From: Actinomycetota bacterium
Lineage (GTDB): Bacteria > Actinomycetota > Acidimicrobiia > Acidimicrobiales > Ilumatobacteraceae
NCBI GenBank assembly: GCA_016700055.1
Contig: CP064997.1
Span: 1,550,001 to 1,614,000, forward strand
Direction of reading: 5' to 3'
DNA: 64,000 bases
Shown: piece by piece, positions 30,451 through 38,520 of the stretch
Layout of the letters: each line of letters begins with the position of its first letter
Position numbering within the stretch: the first letter of the stretch is position 1
The notes under the pieces: generated by a model
Databases searched by the model: none
What the model was told of the DNA's origin: nothing
The model's input: only the letters and a program-made list of their open reading frames with translations
Position numbers and translations under genes: made by a program

Positions 30451-31233
30451 TTACACCTGCTGTCCTACCTCAAGCACTCGGTGTCGCCGATCGTGTCCTC
30501 CGTCCGGCGTGGTCACGAACAGGTGGTGGAACTCCGCGGTGAGCTCGACTTCATCGCCGTGGAACAGGTGATCGCGCACCTCTTCGAGCTGGCCGGCGCT
30601 GCCGGCGGCGTCGAGGTCGTCGCGAAGGATCCCCATCGGGTGCTGCGCGAGCTGCTCGGCTAGCCAGGCCTCGGCCTCGGCCACGACGCTCGGATCGTCC
30701 AGTAGCGCCAGACCGATGGCCGGAGCAGGTCCGTCGTCGGCGACCTCCTCAGGTGCTGCCTCAACCTGCTTCGATCGACCCCGCGGCCAGAGCAAGAGCG
30801 CGGTGAGCACGCCGCTGACCGCGGCGAGGAACCAACCCTGACGCATCAGGGCGATCAGGTGCCCGCCCCAGGGGATGCGCAGCACGGGCTCGCCGACGAT
30901 GTCGTCGGCGGTCACGTGGAACTGGTCGGCGACCGCGCGGTTGTCGCCCTTCGTCACGAAGCTGCCGTCGTCGCGCACGGCGACGATGCGGTGGATCACG
31001 AGCTCGCCCTCGCCCGCGCCGTCGGCCACTTGGAACACCACGACGTCACCGACTGAGAAATCGCTCCGCTCGCGAGCGACGACGAGATCGCCGAGGTGGT
31101 AGCTCGGCTCCATCGACTCGCCGGCGACCATCACTGCCCGGGTAGCGCCGCCAAGGCTTGCGGGCCAGAACCACACGAGCGCGGCGACGGCGCCGAGGGT
31201 GGAGATGTACGAGACCGCCCGTCTCCAGCTCAT
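30451..31233 (-). CDS. signal peptidase I of the SipW/archaeal (Ser-His) type
   Basis: A 260-residue protein with an N-terminal membrane helix, catalytic Ser in GESMEPSYHLGDLV, and IHRIV in which His replaces the general-base Lys of bacterial Lep enzymes; TKGDNRAVAD carries the conserved Asp. This Ser/His arrangement defines the SipW-type (S26B) group. A second membrane helix (about 135-152) is followed by an unusual acidic tail of about 100 residues. The ATG overlaps the stop of the preceding secreted-protein gene. Likely clients are the two proteins encoded just upstream. Confidence 0.9.
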   Translation of the reverse strand: MSWRRAVSYISTLGAVAALVWFWPASLGGATRAVMVAGESMEPSYHLGDLVVARERSDFSVGDVVVFQVADGAGEGELVIHRIVAVRDDGSFVTKGDNRAVADQFHVTADDIVGEPVLRIPWGGHLIALMRQGWFLAAVSGVLTALLLWPRGRSKQVEAAPEEVADDGPAPAIGLALLDDPSVVAEAEAWLAEQLAQHPMGILRDDLDAAGSAGQLEEVRDHLFHGDEVELTAEFHHLFVTTPDGGHDRRHRVLEVGQQV

Positions 31234-31946
31234 GGCGTCGCCACGAAGTCTGTGAACCGCAGAGAGTTGTTCGAAGCGTAGAGACCCGCCCGGGTGCCCG
31301 ACCCCAGCGTCGTCAGGTTCGCGGCGGTCAGTGTGTACGTGAGCCGCACCGTGCCGTTGACGGAGATGGTGACCGTGCTGGCGCTACGCCTCACCCGCAG
31401 TTGGATGGTGGAGGCGAGGGTGGTCGTGGCCGTGGCGAGGGTCGAGATCGCGCTGCCGTTGTACAAACGCAGCTGGACCTGTGTCAGACCGTTGACGACG
31501 CCGGCGAGGTAACGCCCACCAGTCCCGCCGTGCGACAGCGCGAGTCCGCCGATGCGACCAGACGCGAGGCCGGTCATCTCTGCGTCGACGGTGATGCTGG
31601 CGCTAGTGGTCGGCAGCGTTGCCGTGGCGTTCGTCCCCGACGCACCGGCGCGGCCGCTGCTGATCGACCACGTGCCCGAGTGCGTCGCCCACGTGAACGT
31701 CCCGCACGACGCCACCGAGCGCACGGGGCGCCCGTTGATCGCCGTTCCGGTAGGTGCGGAGAGGTTGAAGCGGTCGCAGGTGAGCACGGTTGGCGTCGAA
31801 GGTGCCGCTCCCTGCCACGACCCGAGCGACCGGGCGTGGAGCCCTCCGAGCCCCACCGCATGAACCACCACCACGGAGGCCATGACGAGCACGAGTGCGG
31901 CCGCGAAGGGTCGCAGAATGCTCGTCGTCCGAAGGTTGGGGGACAT
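31230..31946 (-). CDS. secreted beta-sandwich protein
   Basis: A 238-residue protein with a basic start and a hydrophobic signal segment (ILRPFAAALVLVMASVVVVHAVG), then a Ser/Thr/Gly-rich region resembling a concanavalin A/LamG-like fold (regular strands, e.g. ITVDAEMTGLASGRIGGLALS and VQLRLYNGSAISTLA), rich in predicted beta structure. It sits between the SipW-type peptidase and another small exported protein and overlaps the peptidase gene by four bases, so it is a probable substrate. Function unknown. Confidence 0.75.
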   Translation of the reverse strand: MSPNLRTTSILRPFAAALVLVMASVVVVHAVGLGGLHARSLGSWQGAAPSTPTVLTCDRFNLSAPTGTAINGRPVRSVASCGTFTWATHSGTWSISSGRAGASGTNATATLPTTSASITVDAEMTGLASGRIGGLALSHGGTGGRYLAGVVNGLTQVQLRLYNGSAISTLATATTTLASTIQLRVRRSASTVTISVNGTVRLTYTLTAANLTTLGSGTRAGLYASNNSLRFTDFVATP

Positions 31947-31978
31947 GCGGTGGGAGCCCGGGGTCTGTGCGTGCTACA

Positions 31979-32374
31979 TCAGCCCGAGATGACGAGTGAA
32001 GTACCGGCGACCGCAGTGGCAGCGACGCCGCTCACTGCTGCCGAGAACGCGCCGCTTGACAGCGACACCGTGCCGCTGGCCGTAGCGAGAGCGGTCGAAC
32101 CGTCCGACAACGTCACCGAGTAGGCGAGGCCGTTGCAGGCCGCGGCGACCGACGAGAACGACACCGCCGAGACCTCGTAACGCTGGTCGGTGGCGTCCCA
32201 CGCCGTCGTGTACGCGACGACGATGCCGTCGGAGTCACAGGACGCGACGATGGCGTCGTCGGAGCCGAGTGAGCTGGAGCTCAATCCGCCGAGGCTGGCC
32301 GCCGCCGCCCCTACCGTGCCCGCGACGGCGATGCCGCCGAGCACGGCGATTGACCCTCTACGGATCAGACTCAT
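31979..32374 (-). CDS. small exported protein with SipW-type signal segment
   Basis: A 131-residue protein starting MSLIRRGSIAVLGGIAVAGT, a short basic and hydrophobic leader of the kind cleaved by SipW-type peptidases, followed by a Ser/Ala/Thr-rich beta-structured chain with two cysteines. Start ATG 32374 has AGGAGGG about ten bases upstream. Repeated small exported proteins beside a SipW-type peptidase recall the TasA biofilm-fibre loci of Bacillus, but no TasA motif is recognisable. Confidence 0.7.
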   Translation of the reverse strand: MSLIRRGSIAVLGGIAVAGTVGAAAASLGGLSSSSLGSDDAIVASCDSDGIVVAYTTAWDATDQRYEVSAVSFSSVAAACNGLAYSVTLSDGSTALATASGTVSLSSGAFSAAVSGVAATAVAGTSLVISG

Positions 32375-32592
32375 TGTGTTGTTCCCTCCTAGATTCCCGC
32401 ACTGGGGCAGGTACCCGCCCTTGGGCACCGGATCGGGATCGTCAAACCGGGGCGCGGACTTGAGGGAAATTTCGCACCGAAGCGGCCGTTTTTCGCGCTC
32501 CACACCACCCCACGTGGTACACAGCCACCGAGCGCCACTCACCGTGAATCTGGCTCAGAAGTGGGGTCTCCGGGTGCGAGAATCCTGCTCAG

Positions 32593-33876
32593 ATGACGGC
32601 CGCTGACCTGAACCGGTTCTCTTTCGTGCCTGGGCAGGTCGCGGGCCCGCTGGTGGTCGGCGGGCAGGGCTCTTACCTGTTCACCGCTGACGGACGACGG
32701 ATCCTCGACGCCGCCGGCGGAGCGATCGTGGCCAACGTCGGCCACGGCAGGCGCGAGGTCGCGGACCGTGTCCACGACGCGATGGCGACCGCGGGGTATG
32801 TGGTGCCGATCTGGCCCACGCCTCACCGTCTGGCGCTGCGCGACCGCCTGGTCGAGCGCTGGTTGCCACCAGGCTTCACGCAGCTGTTCTTCACGAGCGG
32901 GGGCAGCGAGTCGACCGACTCCGCGGTGCGCCTCGCCCGGGCGTATCAGCTCTCCAAAGGCCGCCCCGAGAGGTGGAAGATCGTCGGCCGCCACCCGAGC
33001 TACCACGGGATGACCCTCGGGACGATCGCCGCCGCCAGCCATTCCGGGAGACAAGCCGGGTTCGAACCCATGCTCCTCGACTTCCCGAAAGTGCCGTGGG
33101 ACGACGCCGACGCGGTGGTGAAGGTGATCGAGCAGGAGGACCCGAGCACGATCGCCGGGTTCATCGCCGAGCCGATCACAGGCGCATCGGGCGGTTGTCT
33201 TGTCGCCGACGACCACTACTGGTCCACCGTGACGAGGGTGTGCAAGGAACACGACATCTTGCTGATCGCCGACGAGGTGATGACCGGCTTCGGGCGCACC
33301 GGTCGGCGCTTCGGCCACGAGCACTTCCCGTTCCAGCCCGATGTCGTCGTCGGCGGCAAGGGGCTGGGCGGTGGCTACGTACCGATCGGCATGGTCGCCA
33401 CCAGAGCCGACGTCGTCGAGCCGCTCCAGGCGATGGGCGGGTTCATGTTCTTCACCTACAGCGGCAGTGACGCGGCATGTGCCGGGGCCGAGGCGGTCCT
33501 CGACATACTCGAAGGGGAGCAACTCGTCGAGCGCAGTGCCGCGATGGGCGCGCTGCTCCAGCAGCGACTGCGTGAGGAGCTCGGCGACCACCGCCACGTC
33601 GCCGACATCCGCGGCCGCGGCCTGTTCGTAGGCGTGCAGCTCGCACTCGACCGTGACACCGGGGAGCAGTTCCCGGTCACGGCCAGGCTGGCCTCGCAGG
33701 TGGTCGCCGCCGGGCTGCGCCGAGACGTCTGGTACTACCCGGCGGGATCGGGCCCCGTGCACGACGCCGTCATGTTCGGCTGTCCGTTCACCGTTACGGA
33801 GTCCGAGATCGACACGATGGCCGTGGTGTTGCGGGAGTCCATCGACGAGGCCGTGCGCTCTACCGGCACGGTGTGA
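32593..33876 (+). CDS. class III PLP-dependent aminotransferase
   Basis: A 427-residue enzyme of the omega-amino acid/acetylornithine transaminase fold. The PLP-binding Lys is in VVGGKGLGGGYVPIG; other signatures are GGSESTDSAVRLAR and LIADEVMTGFGRTGR. The substrate cannot be read from sequence. The next gene overlaps by GTGA and encodes an FAD/NAD oxidoreductase, so the pair may work in one amine or amino-acid conversion. Confidence 0.9.
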   Translation: MTAADLNRFSFVPGQVAGPLVVGGQGSYLFTADGRRILDAAGGAIVANVGHGRREVADRVHDAMATAGYVVPIWPTPHRLALRDRLVERWLPPGFTQLFFTSGGSESTDSAVRLARAYQLSKGRPERWKIVGRHPSYHGMTLGTIAAASHSGRQAGFEPMLLDFPKVPWDDADAVVKVIEQEDPSTIAGFIAEPITGASGGCLVADDHYWSTVTRVCKEHDILLIADEVMTGFGRTGRRFGHEHFPFQPDVVVGGKGLGGGYVPIGMVATRADVVEPLQAMGGFMFFTYSGSDAACAGAEAVLDILEGEQLVERSAAMGALLQQRLREELGDHRHVADIRGRGLFVGVQLALDRDTGEQFPVTARLASQVVAAGLRRDVWYYPAGSGPVHDAVMFGCPFTVTESEIDTMAVVLRESIDEAVRSTGTV

Positions 33877-35108
33877 CCGTGCGCCTCGACCACGTCGCGA
33901 TCGTCGGTGCCTCGCTCGCCGGGCTGCGGGCGGCCGAAACCCTGCGCCAGGAGGGCTTCGGCGGCCAGGTCACGATCGTCGGCGCCGAGCCGCACCAGCC
34001 CTACGACCGCCCGCCGCTGTCGAAGAGGCTCCTCGCCGGCGAGTTGGGCCCGGATCGGATCGCGCTGCGCAAGCAGGTTGACCTCGACTCGCTCGGCGTG
34101 GAGTGGATGCTCGGGGTGCGCGCGAGCGGCCTCGACGTCACGCGGCGCGAACTCGTCCTTGCCGACGGGACCCGGGTCGACTTCGACGGGCTCGTGATCG
34201 CCACCGGCGCGTCCCCACGCGAACTCCCCGGCCAACCCTCACTCACCGGGGTCCACACGCTGCGCACGCTCGACGACTCGCTGGCTCTTGGCCGCGCGCT
34301 GCAGCCCGGCACGGCACAGGTGGTCGTCATCGGCGCCGGGTTCATCGGGCTCGAGGTCGCGGCCACGGCACGGCGCTTGGGCAACGAGGTGACCGTGCTC
34401 GAAGGAGCATCCGCTCCGATGATTCGCGGTCTCGGCGCGGCGATGGGGTCCGCCGCGGCCGCGGTGCACGGCGACAACGGCGTCCGGCTGCGCTGCGACG
34501 TCGCCGTCGGGCAACTTGTGGGTGACGACCGAGGTGCAGTGGTCGGCGTACGCCTCGCCGACGGCGAGCTAGTGCCCGCGGACGTCGTGCTTGTAGGCAT
34601 CGGCGTCGCGCCGAACACCGGCTGGCTCGCCGACAGCGGCCTCACCCTGAACGACGGGGTGGTGTGCGACGAGACGCTGAACGCCGGTGTTCCGGGGATC
34701 TACGCCGCCGGGGACGTCGCGCGGTGGACGAACGACCTGCTCCGCGCCGAGGTGCGCATCGAACACTGGACGAACGCCGCCGAGCAGGGTGAGGCCGCAG
34801 CACGGAACCTGTACATGATGGCGACACGGGGTGAGGCCGTCCCCTATGCCACGGTCCCCTTCTTCTGGAGCGACCAGTTCGAGGCCCGCATCCAGTTCCT
34901 CGGCCGGGCCGAGCCCGGAGACGAGGTCAGGATCGTCGCCGGCGACCCGGTGATGCGCCGGTTCACCGCCCTGTACGGGCGCGGTGGCCTGCTCACCGCG
35001 GCCCTCGGCGTGAGCATGCCGCGACTGGTGATGCCATTCCGCAAGCTGCTCGCCGAGCGTGCCTCGTGGGAGGACGCCCTTGCCCTCGCCGCCACCCTTG
35101 GTGGTTGA
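33873..35108 (+). CDS. FAD-dependent ferredoxin reductase-like oxidoreductase
   Basis: A 411-residue two-dinucleotide-binding flavoprotein: FAD motif GASLAGLRAAETLR, DRPPLSKR of ferredoxin/rubredoxin reductases, NAD motif VVIGAGFIGLEVAATARRLG and the FAD-contact GVPGIYAAGDVARW. It would pass electrons from NAD(P)H to a ferredoxin or Rieske partner, none of which is adjacent. GTG start is coupled to the preceding aminotransferase. Confidence 0.9.
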   Translation: MTVRLDHVAIVGASLAGLRAAETLRQEGFGGQVTIVGAEPHQPYDRPPLSKRLLAGELGPDRIALRKQVDLDSLGVEWMLGVRASGLDVTRRELVLADGTRVDFDGLVIATGASPRELPGQPSLTGVHTLRTLDDSLALGRALQPGTAQVVVIGAGFIGLEVAATARRLGNEVTVLEGASAPMIRGLGAAMGSAAAAVHGDNGVRLRCDVAVGQLVGDDRGAVVGVRLADGELVPADVVLVGIGVAPNTGWLADSGLTLNDGVVCDETLNAGVPGIYAAGDVARWTNDLLRAEVRIEHWTNAAEQGEAAARNLYMMATRGEAVPYATVPFFWSDQFEARIQFLGRAEPGDEVRIVAGDPVMRRFTALYGRGGLLTAALGVSMPRLVMPFRKLLAERASWEDALALAATLGG

Positions 35109-36210
35109 ACGGAAACGTGGGTGTCAAGAACGCCAGAAGGGTGCAGGTGCCGCTCAAGCGCATGCTCGACCGGGCCGAAACAACTGCATAGACACCACGG
35201 ACGCTGGCTCCTCGACGGACGGCGCGACACCTCATCTGCTCGTCGACTCCTCCTTCGGCGTCGAGGCCGCGCGCTGTGCGTCGTGTGGGCGGCCGCTGGT
35301 TTCGCCGTACGCGGCATGTGAGCCCTGCACCGGGATCGAGGGCGCGGAGCCGTGGCACCGGCCCGACGGCCATCACCACCAGCGCACCGTGGTGCGCACC
35401 CTGCGGACCGCCGTGCTGCCCGGTCGGGGAGACGTGTACCAGGCGGTCACCGATGACCTCACCGCGGTGGCTGTGGTGTCGGCCGTCGTCGCCGGCAGCG
35501 TCGCGGTCGCCGCGGCGTCGCTCCCGTTCGCCACCGTCGACGGCTTGACCCGTAGCTTGAGCGACGATCCGAGCGCCGGCTTCACCCTCGTCCTCGTCGG
35601 CCTGGTGACGCTCGGCGCGCTGTTCGTAGCGCGCCTGCCGAGCGGCTGGGGGATCGGGTTCCTCGCCGCCGCGGCGTCGGGAATCCCGTTGATCCACCTG
35701 CGAGCTGCAGCAGCGGTGCTCGGCGACGGCAGTCACGAGGTGTTCTGGGAAGTCGGCTCGGTGCTCGCCACCTTCGCGTCCGTCGTCGCGGTCGCGCCGC
35801 TCCTTTGCGCGCTGACCGGACTGCGCACCGGTCGCCGCGTCACCCGACTGCCGATCTGGGCCACACCGCTCGGGCTCGCCGCGGTGGTGGTGCTCGGTGC
35901 ATGGCGGCGACAGGCGATCATCGACTCGGCGGGGGGCCTCGGCCCGGTGGCCCGGCTCGCGCTCTCCTCGGTGGTCGCCGGGGAGCTGGTCATGCTGACT
36001 CTGGCGTCGGCGGCGCGGTCGCGCCTCGGCGCGGGGATCTTCGTCGGTGCAGCCGTCCTGCCGACGGCCTACTTGGTGGGCGACGCGGCCGAGTCGCAGG
36101 TAGCCATCGACCTGGTGGAGCCGACCGAGCTCGCCTCGTCGGCGGTGCTCCTCGGCGCGGTCGGGTTGGTGATGACGGTGCTCGCTCGCCGTCGCCCCCT
36201 CCCTGGCTGA
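35101..36210 (+). CDS. polytopic membrane protein with zinc-ribbon head
   Basis: About 370 codons. A short N-terminal region has two Cys pairs (CASC and CEPC) like a zinc ribbon, followed by about seven hydrophobic helices (e.g. AVAVVSAVVAGSVAVAAASLP, GFTLVLVGLVTLGALFVARLP, LGLAAVVVLGAW, AVLLGAVGLVMTVLA). Function unknown. The start is unclear: GTG 35101 overlaps the preceding stop by eight bases, but recognisable protein begins only near 35250 and no in-frame ATG lies between. Confidence 0.6.
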   Translation: MVERKRGCQERQKGAGAAQAHARPGRNNCIDTTDAGSSTDGATPHLLVDSSFGVEAARCASCGRPLVSPYAACEPCTGIEGAEPWHRPDGHHHQRTVVRTLRTAVLPGRGDVYQAVTDDLTAVAVVSAVVAGSVAVAAASLPFATVDGLTRSLSDDPSAGFTLVLVGLVTLGALFVARLPSGWGIGFLAAAASGIPLIHLRAAAAVLGDGSHEVFWEVGSVLATFASVVAVAPLLCALTGLRTGRRVTRLPIWATPLGLAAVVVLGAWRRQAIIDSAGGLGPVARLALSSVVAGELVMLTLASAARSRLGAGIFVGAAVLPTAYLVGDAAESQVAIDLVEPTELASSAVLLGAVGLVMTVLARRRPLPG

Positions 36211-36239
36211 GTTCGGAGACCGGCGTACGATCTCGGGCG

Positions 36240-36791
36240 ATGAACCCGGTCGCCGCCTTCGGTGAGGTCCGTCACATCGGGTACGTCGTCCCCCCTGAAC
36301 GGCTTCAGGCACACGTCGCCCATTGGGCACGCACGATGGGCGTCGGACCCTGGCTGCTCGAGGAGCACGTCACGGTCAGCGAGTACGAGCACCTGGGCAC
36401 GGCGCGCGGCGCTGTCGACATCACCCTTGCCACGGCTCAACTCGGATCATTGCAAATGCAACTACTGGCTCAGCACGACGACCATCCCTCGGCGTTTCTC
36501 GACTTCGTCGAGCGCACCCAGGGCGAGGGGGGAATGCACCACCTCGGCTTCTGGCCGCCCGATCTCGCACGTGCCGAAGAGCTCGCGGCGGAGATGGGTT
36601 GGGAGCAGTGGACCTCGGGCCGCATCGACAACCGCGGCCGCTTCCGCACATACCTCACCGAGGATCACCCGGGCACCGTCATCGCGCTGGCGGAGGTCCC
36701 GGAGACCCGGCGCCAGTACTTCGAGACCGAGCTCGCCGACCTCGGTCGGCGCTTCGACCCGACGTTCGACGAGCTGTTCGTCCGCCGCTGA
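36240..36791 (+). CDS. VOC/glyoxalase-fold protein
   Basis: A 183-residue vicinal-oxygen-chelate protein. The opening EVRHIGYVVPPERLQAHVAHWAR and the later EGGMHHLGFWPPD place the two metal-binding half-sites (His in HIGYV and HHLGF). It resembles methylmalonyl-CoA epimerase or glyoxalase-like enzymes; the reaction is not known. ATG 36240 is the first in-frame start with homology. It precedes an aminotransferase on the same strand. Confidence 0.85.
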   Translation: MNPVAAFGEVRHIGYVVPPERLQAHVAHWARTMGVGPWLLEEHVTVSEYEHLGTARGAVDITLATAQLGSLQMQLLAQHDDHPSAFLDFVERTQGEGGMHHLGFWPPDLARAEELAAEMGWEQWTSGRIDNRGRFRTYLTEDHPGTVIALAEVPETRRQYFETELADLGRRFDPTFDELFVRR

Positions 36792-36824
36792 CGCCCCATT
36801 CGCGCCAGGCGTAGGCTGGCGCTC

Positions 36825-38057
36825 ATGACGTCGCACCTGTCGAACGTGTGGTTCTCGGTCACCGACCTGCAGGTTGCGTCGGGGCGTGGGTCTTGGGTGA
36901 CAACCGTCGACGGGGAGGAGTACCTCGACTTCTCCGCCGGCATCGCTGTCGTGTCCACGGGTCACTCGCATCCCAAGGTGACCGCGGCGATCGCTGCCCA
37001 GGCCGAGCGGTTCGTCCACGCCCAGGTGAACGTCTACCGCCACGACCTGCTCGAGCCTCTGGGGGCGGCGCTCGCCGAGATCACCCCACCGAGCATCGAC
37101 ACGTTCTTCTACGCGAACTCCGGTGCCGAGATCACCGAGGCGGCGGTGAAGCTGGCCAAGCAGGCCACCAAGCGCCCCAACGTCGTCGTGTTCTCCGGCA
37201 GCTTCCACGGTCGCACGCACCTGGCGATGGCGATGACGACGTCCAAGACGGGCTATCGCTCGGGGCACAGCCCGCTGCCGTCGGGGGTGTTCGTCGCCCC
37301 GTTCCCGAACCCGCTCGCGCCAGACCAGCGAGCCGAGGTGGAGCAGGCGTTGCACGGGCTCGACCATCTGCTGAAGTCGATGACCGCTCCCGACGAGACC
37401 GCGGCGATGATCCTCGAGCCGGTGCTGGGCGAAGGCGGGTACGTCCCGGCGCCGCCCGCCTTCCTCGAGGGCCTGATCGAGCGGTGCCGGCGACATGGCA
37501 TCTTGTTCATCGCCGACGAGGTGCAAAGCGGCTTCGGCCGCACCGGCAAGATGTTCGCTGTCGACCACTACGGGGTCGAGCCCGACATCATCTGCATGGC
37601 CAAGGGCATCGCGTCGGGGTTCCCGTTCTCCGCGCTCGGCACGCGGCGCGAGCTCGATGACCGCTGGCCAACGGGCAGCCACGGGGGCACGTACGGCGGC
37701 AACCCCATCGCCTGCGCGGCAGCCCTGGCCACCATCGAGGTGCTGCGCGAGCCCGGTTTCATGGAGGCGGTGCAGGCTCGCGGCGCACAGCTGATGGAGG
37801 GTCTGCGGGCCATCGGAGGGCAGCACGGTGGCATCGTGCAGGTGCGTGGCCTCGGCCTGATGGTGGGCACCGAGTTCGACGACGCCGCGCGGGTCGCCGC
37901 CGTACAGCAGCATTGCCTGCGCGAGGGCAAGCTGATCCTCATGAACGCGGGCACCTACGGCACGTGCCTGCGTTGGATGCCGCCCCTCGTCGTCACCGAA
38001 GCCGAGATCGACTTGGCACTCGAGGTCTTCGCCAACGCGATGAAGGCCACCGCCTGA
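36825..38057 (+). CDS. class III aminotransferase (4-aminobutyrate/acetylornithine type)
   Basis: A 410-residue PLP enzyme. Signatures: DFSAGIAVVSTGHSHPKV at the start, SGAEITEAAVKLAKQATKR, LFIADEVQSGFGRTGK and the Lys in ICMAKGIASGFPFSALG. It fits GABA or acetylornithine aminotransferases but the substrate is not determined by sequence. A MarR regulator gene follows after one base, suggesting local control. Confidence 0.9.
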   Translation: MTSHLSNVWFSVTDLQVASGRGSWVTTVDGEEYLDFSAGIAVVSTGHSHPKVTAAIAAQAERFVHAQVNVYRHDLLEPLGAALAEITPPSIDTFFYANSGAEITEAAVKLAKQATKRPNVVVFSGSFHGRTHLAMAMTTSKTGYRSGHSPLPSGVFVAPFPNPLAPDQRAEVEQALHGLDHLLKSMTAPDETAAMILEPVLGEGGYVPAPPAFLEGLIERCRRHGILFIADEVQSGFGRTGKMFAVDHYGVEPDIICMAKGIASGFPFSALGTRRELDDRWPTGSHGGTYGGNPIACAAALATIEVLREPGFMEAVQARGAQLMEGLRAIGGQHGGIVQVRGLGLMVGTEFDDAARVAAVQQHCLREGKLILMNAGTYGTCLRWMPPLVVTEAEIDLALEVFANAMKATA

Positions 38058-38058
38058 G

Positions 38059-38505
38059 ATGCCGCGACTCGACGCCGAGCGGGTGGCCGTGTGGCGCACG
38101 TTCAGCACGGCGGCCGATCTCGTCTCGCGACGGGTGGAACACGAGCTGGCATACGAGTTCAACCTGTCCCTGCCCCAGTTCGAGCTGCTCACCGTGCTCG
38201 CGAAGGCCACCCGACCGCTGCGCGTGCGCGAGATCACCGAGGCGCTCTCCGCGGTGCCCTCCAGTCTCTCCCGACGCATCGACAGCCTGGTGACCCGGGG
38301 GTACGTCCTGCGCCATCAAGCGGGTCCCGACGACGATGCCCGCTCGGTGCAGGTCAGCCTGACGCGCGACGGACGCTTGGTGTGGCGCGACGCGAACGTC
38401 GCCTACCGGCGGGCGGTGCAGCGCGAGTTCGCGGCCCACCTGACCGAGACCGACGTCACCGCGCTGTGGCGCTTGCTCGGCAAGCTGCCGCCACAAAGGA
38501 GCTGA
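38059..38505 (+). CDS. MarR family transcriptional regulator
   Basis: A 148-residue winged-helix protein: LSLPQFELLTVLAKATRPLRVREITEAL leads to the recognition helix SSLSRRIDSLVTRGYV and the wing GPDDDARSVQVSLTRDGR. It probably controls the aminotransferase upstream, or a nearby operon, in response to a small ligand. It immediately follows the aminotransferase stop. Confidence 0.9.
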   Translation: MPRLDAERVAVWRTFSTAADLVSRRVEHELAYEFNLSLPQFELLTVLAKATRPLRVREITEALSAVPSSLSRRIDSLVTRGYVLRHQAGPDDDARSVQVSLTRDGRLVWRDANVAYRRAVQREFAAHLTETDVTALWRLLGKLPPQRS

Positions 38506-38520
38506 AGGCTGAGCCTCGCG

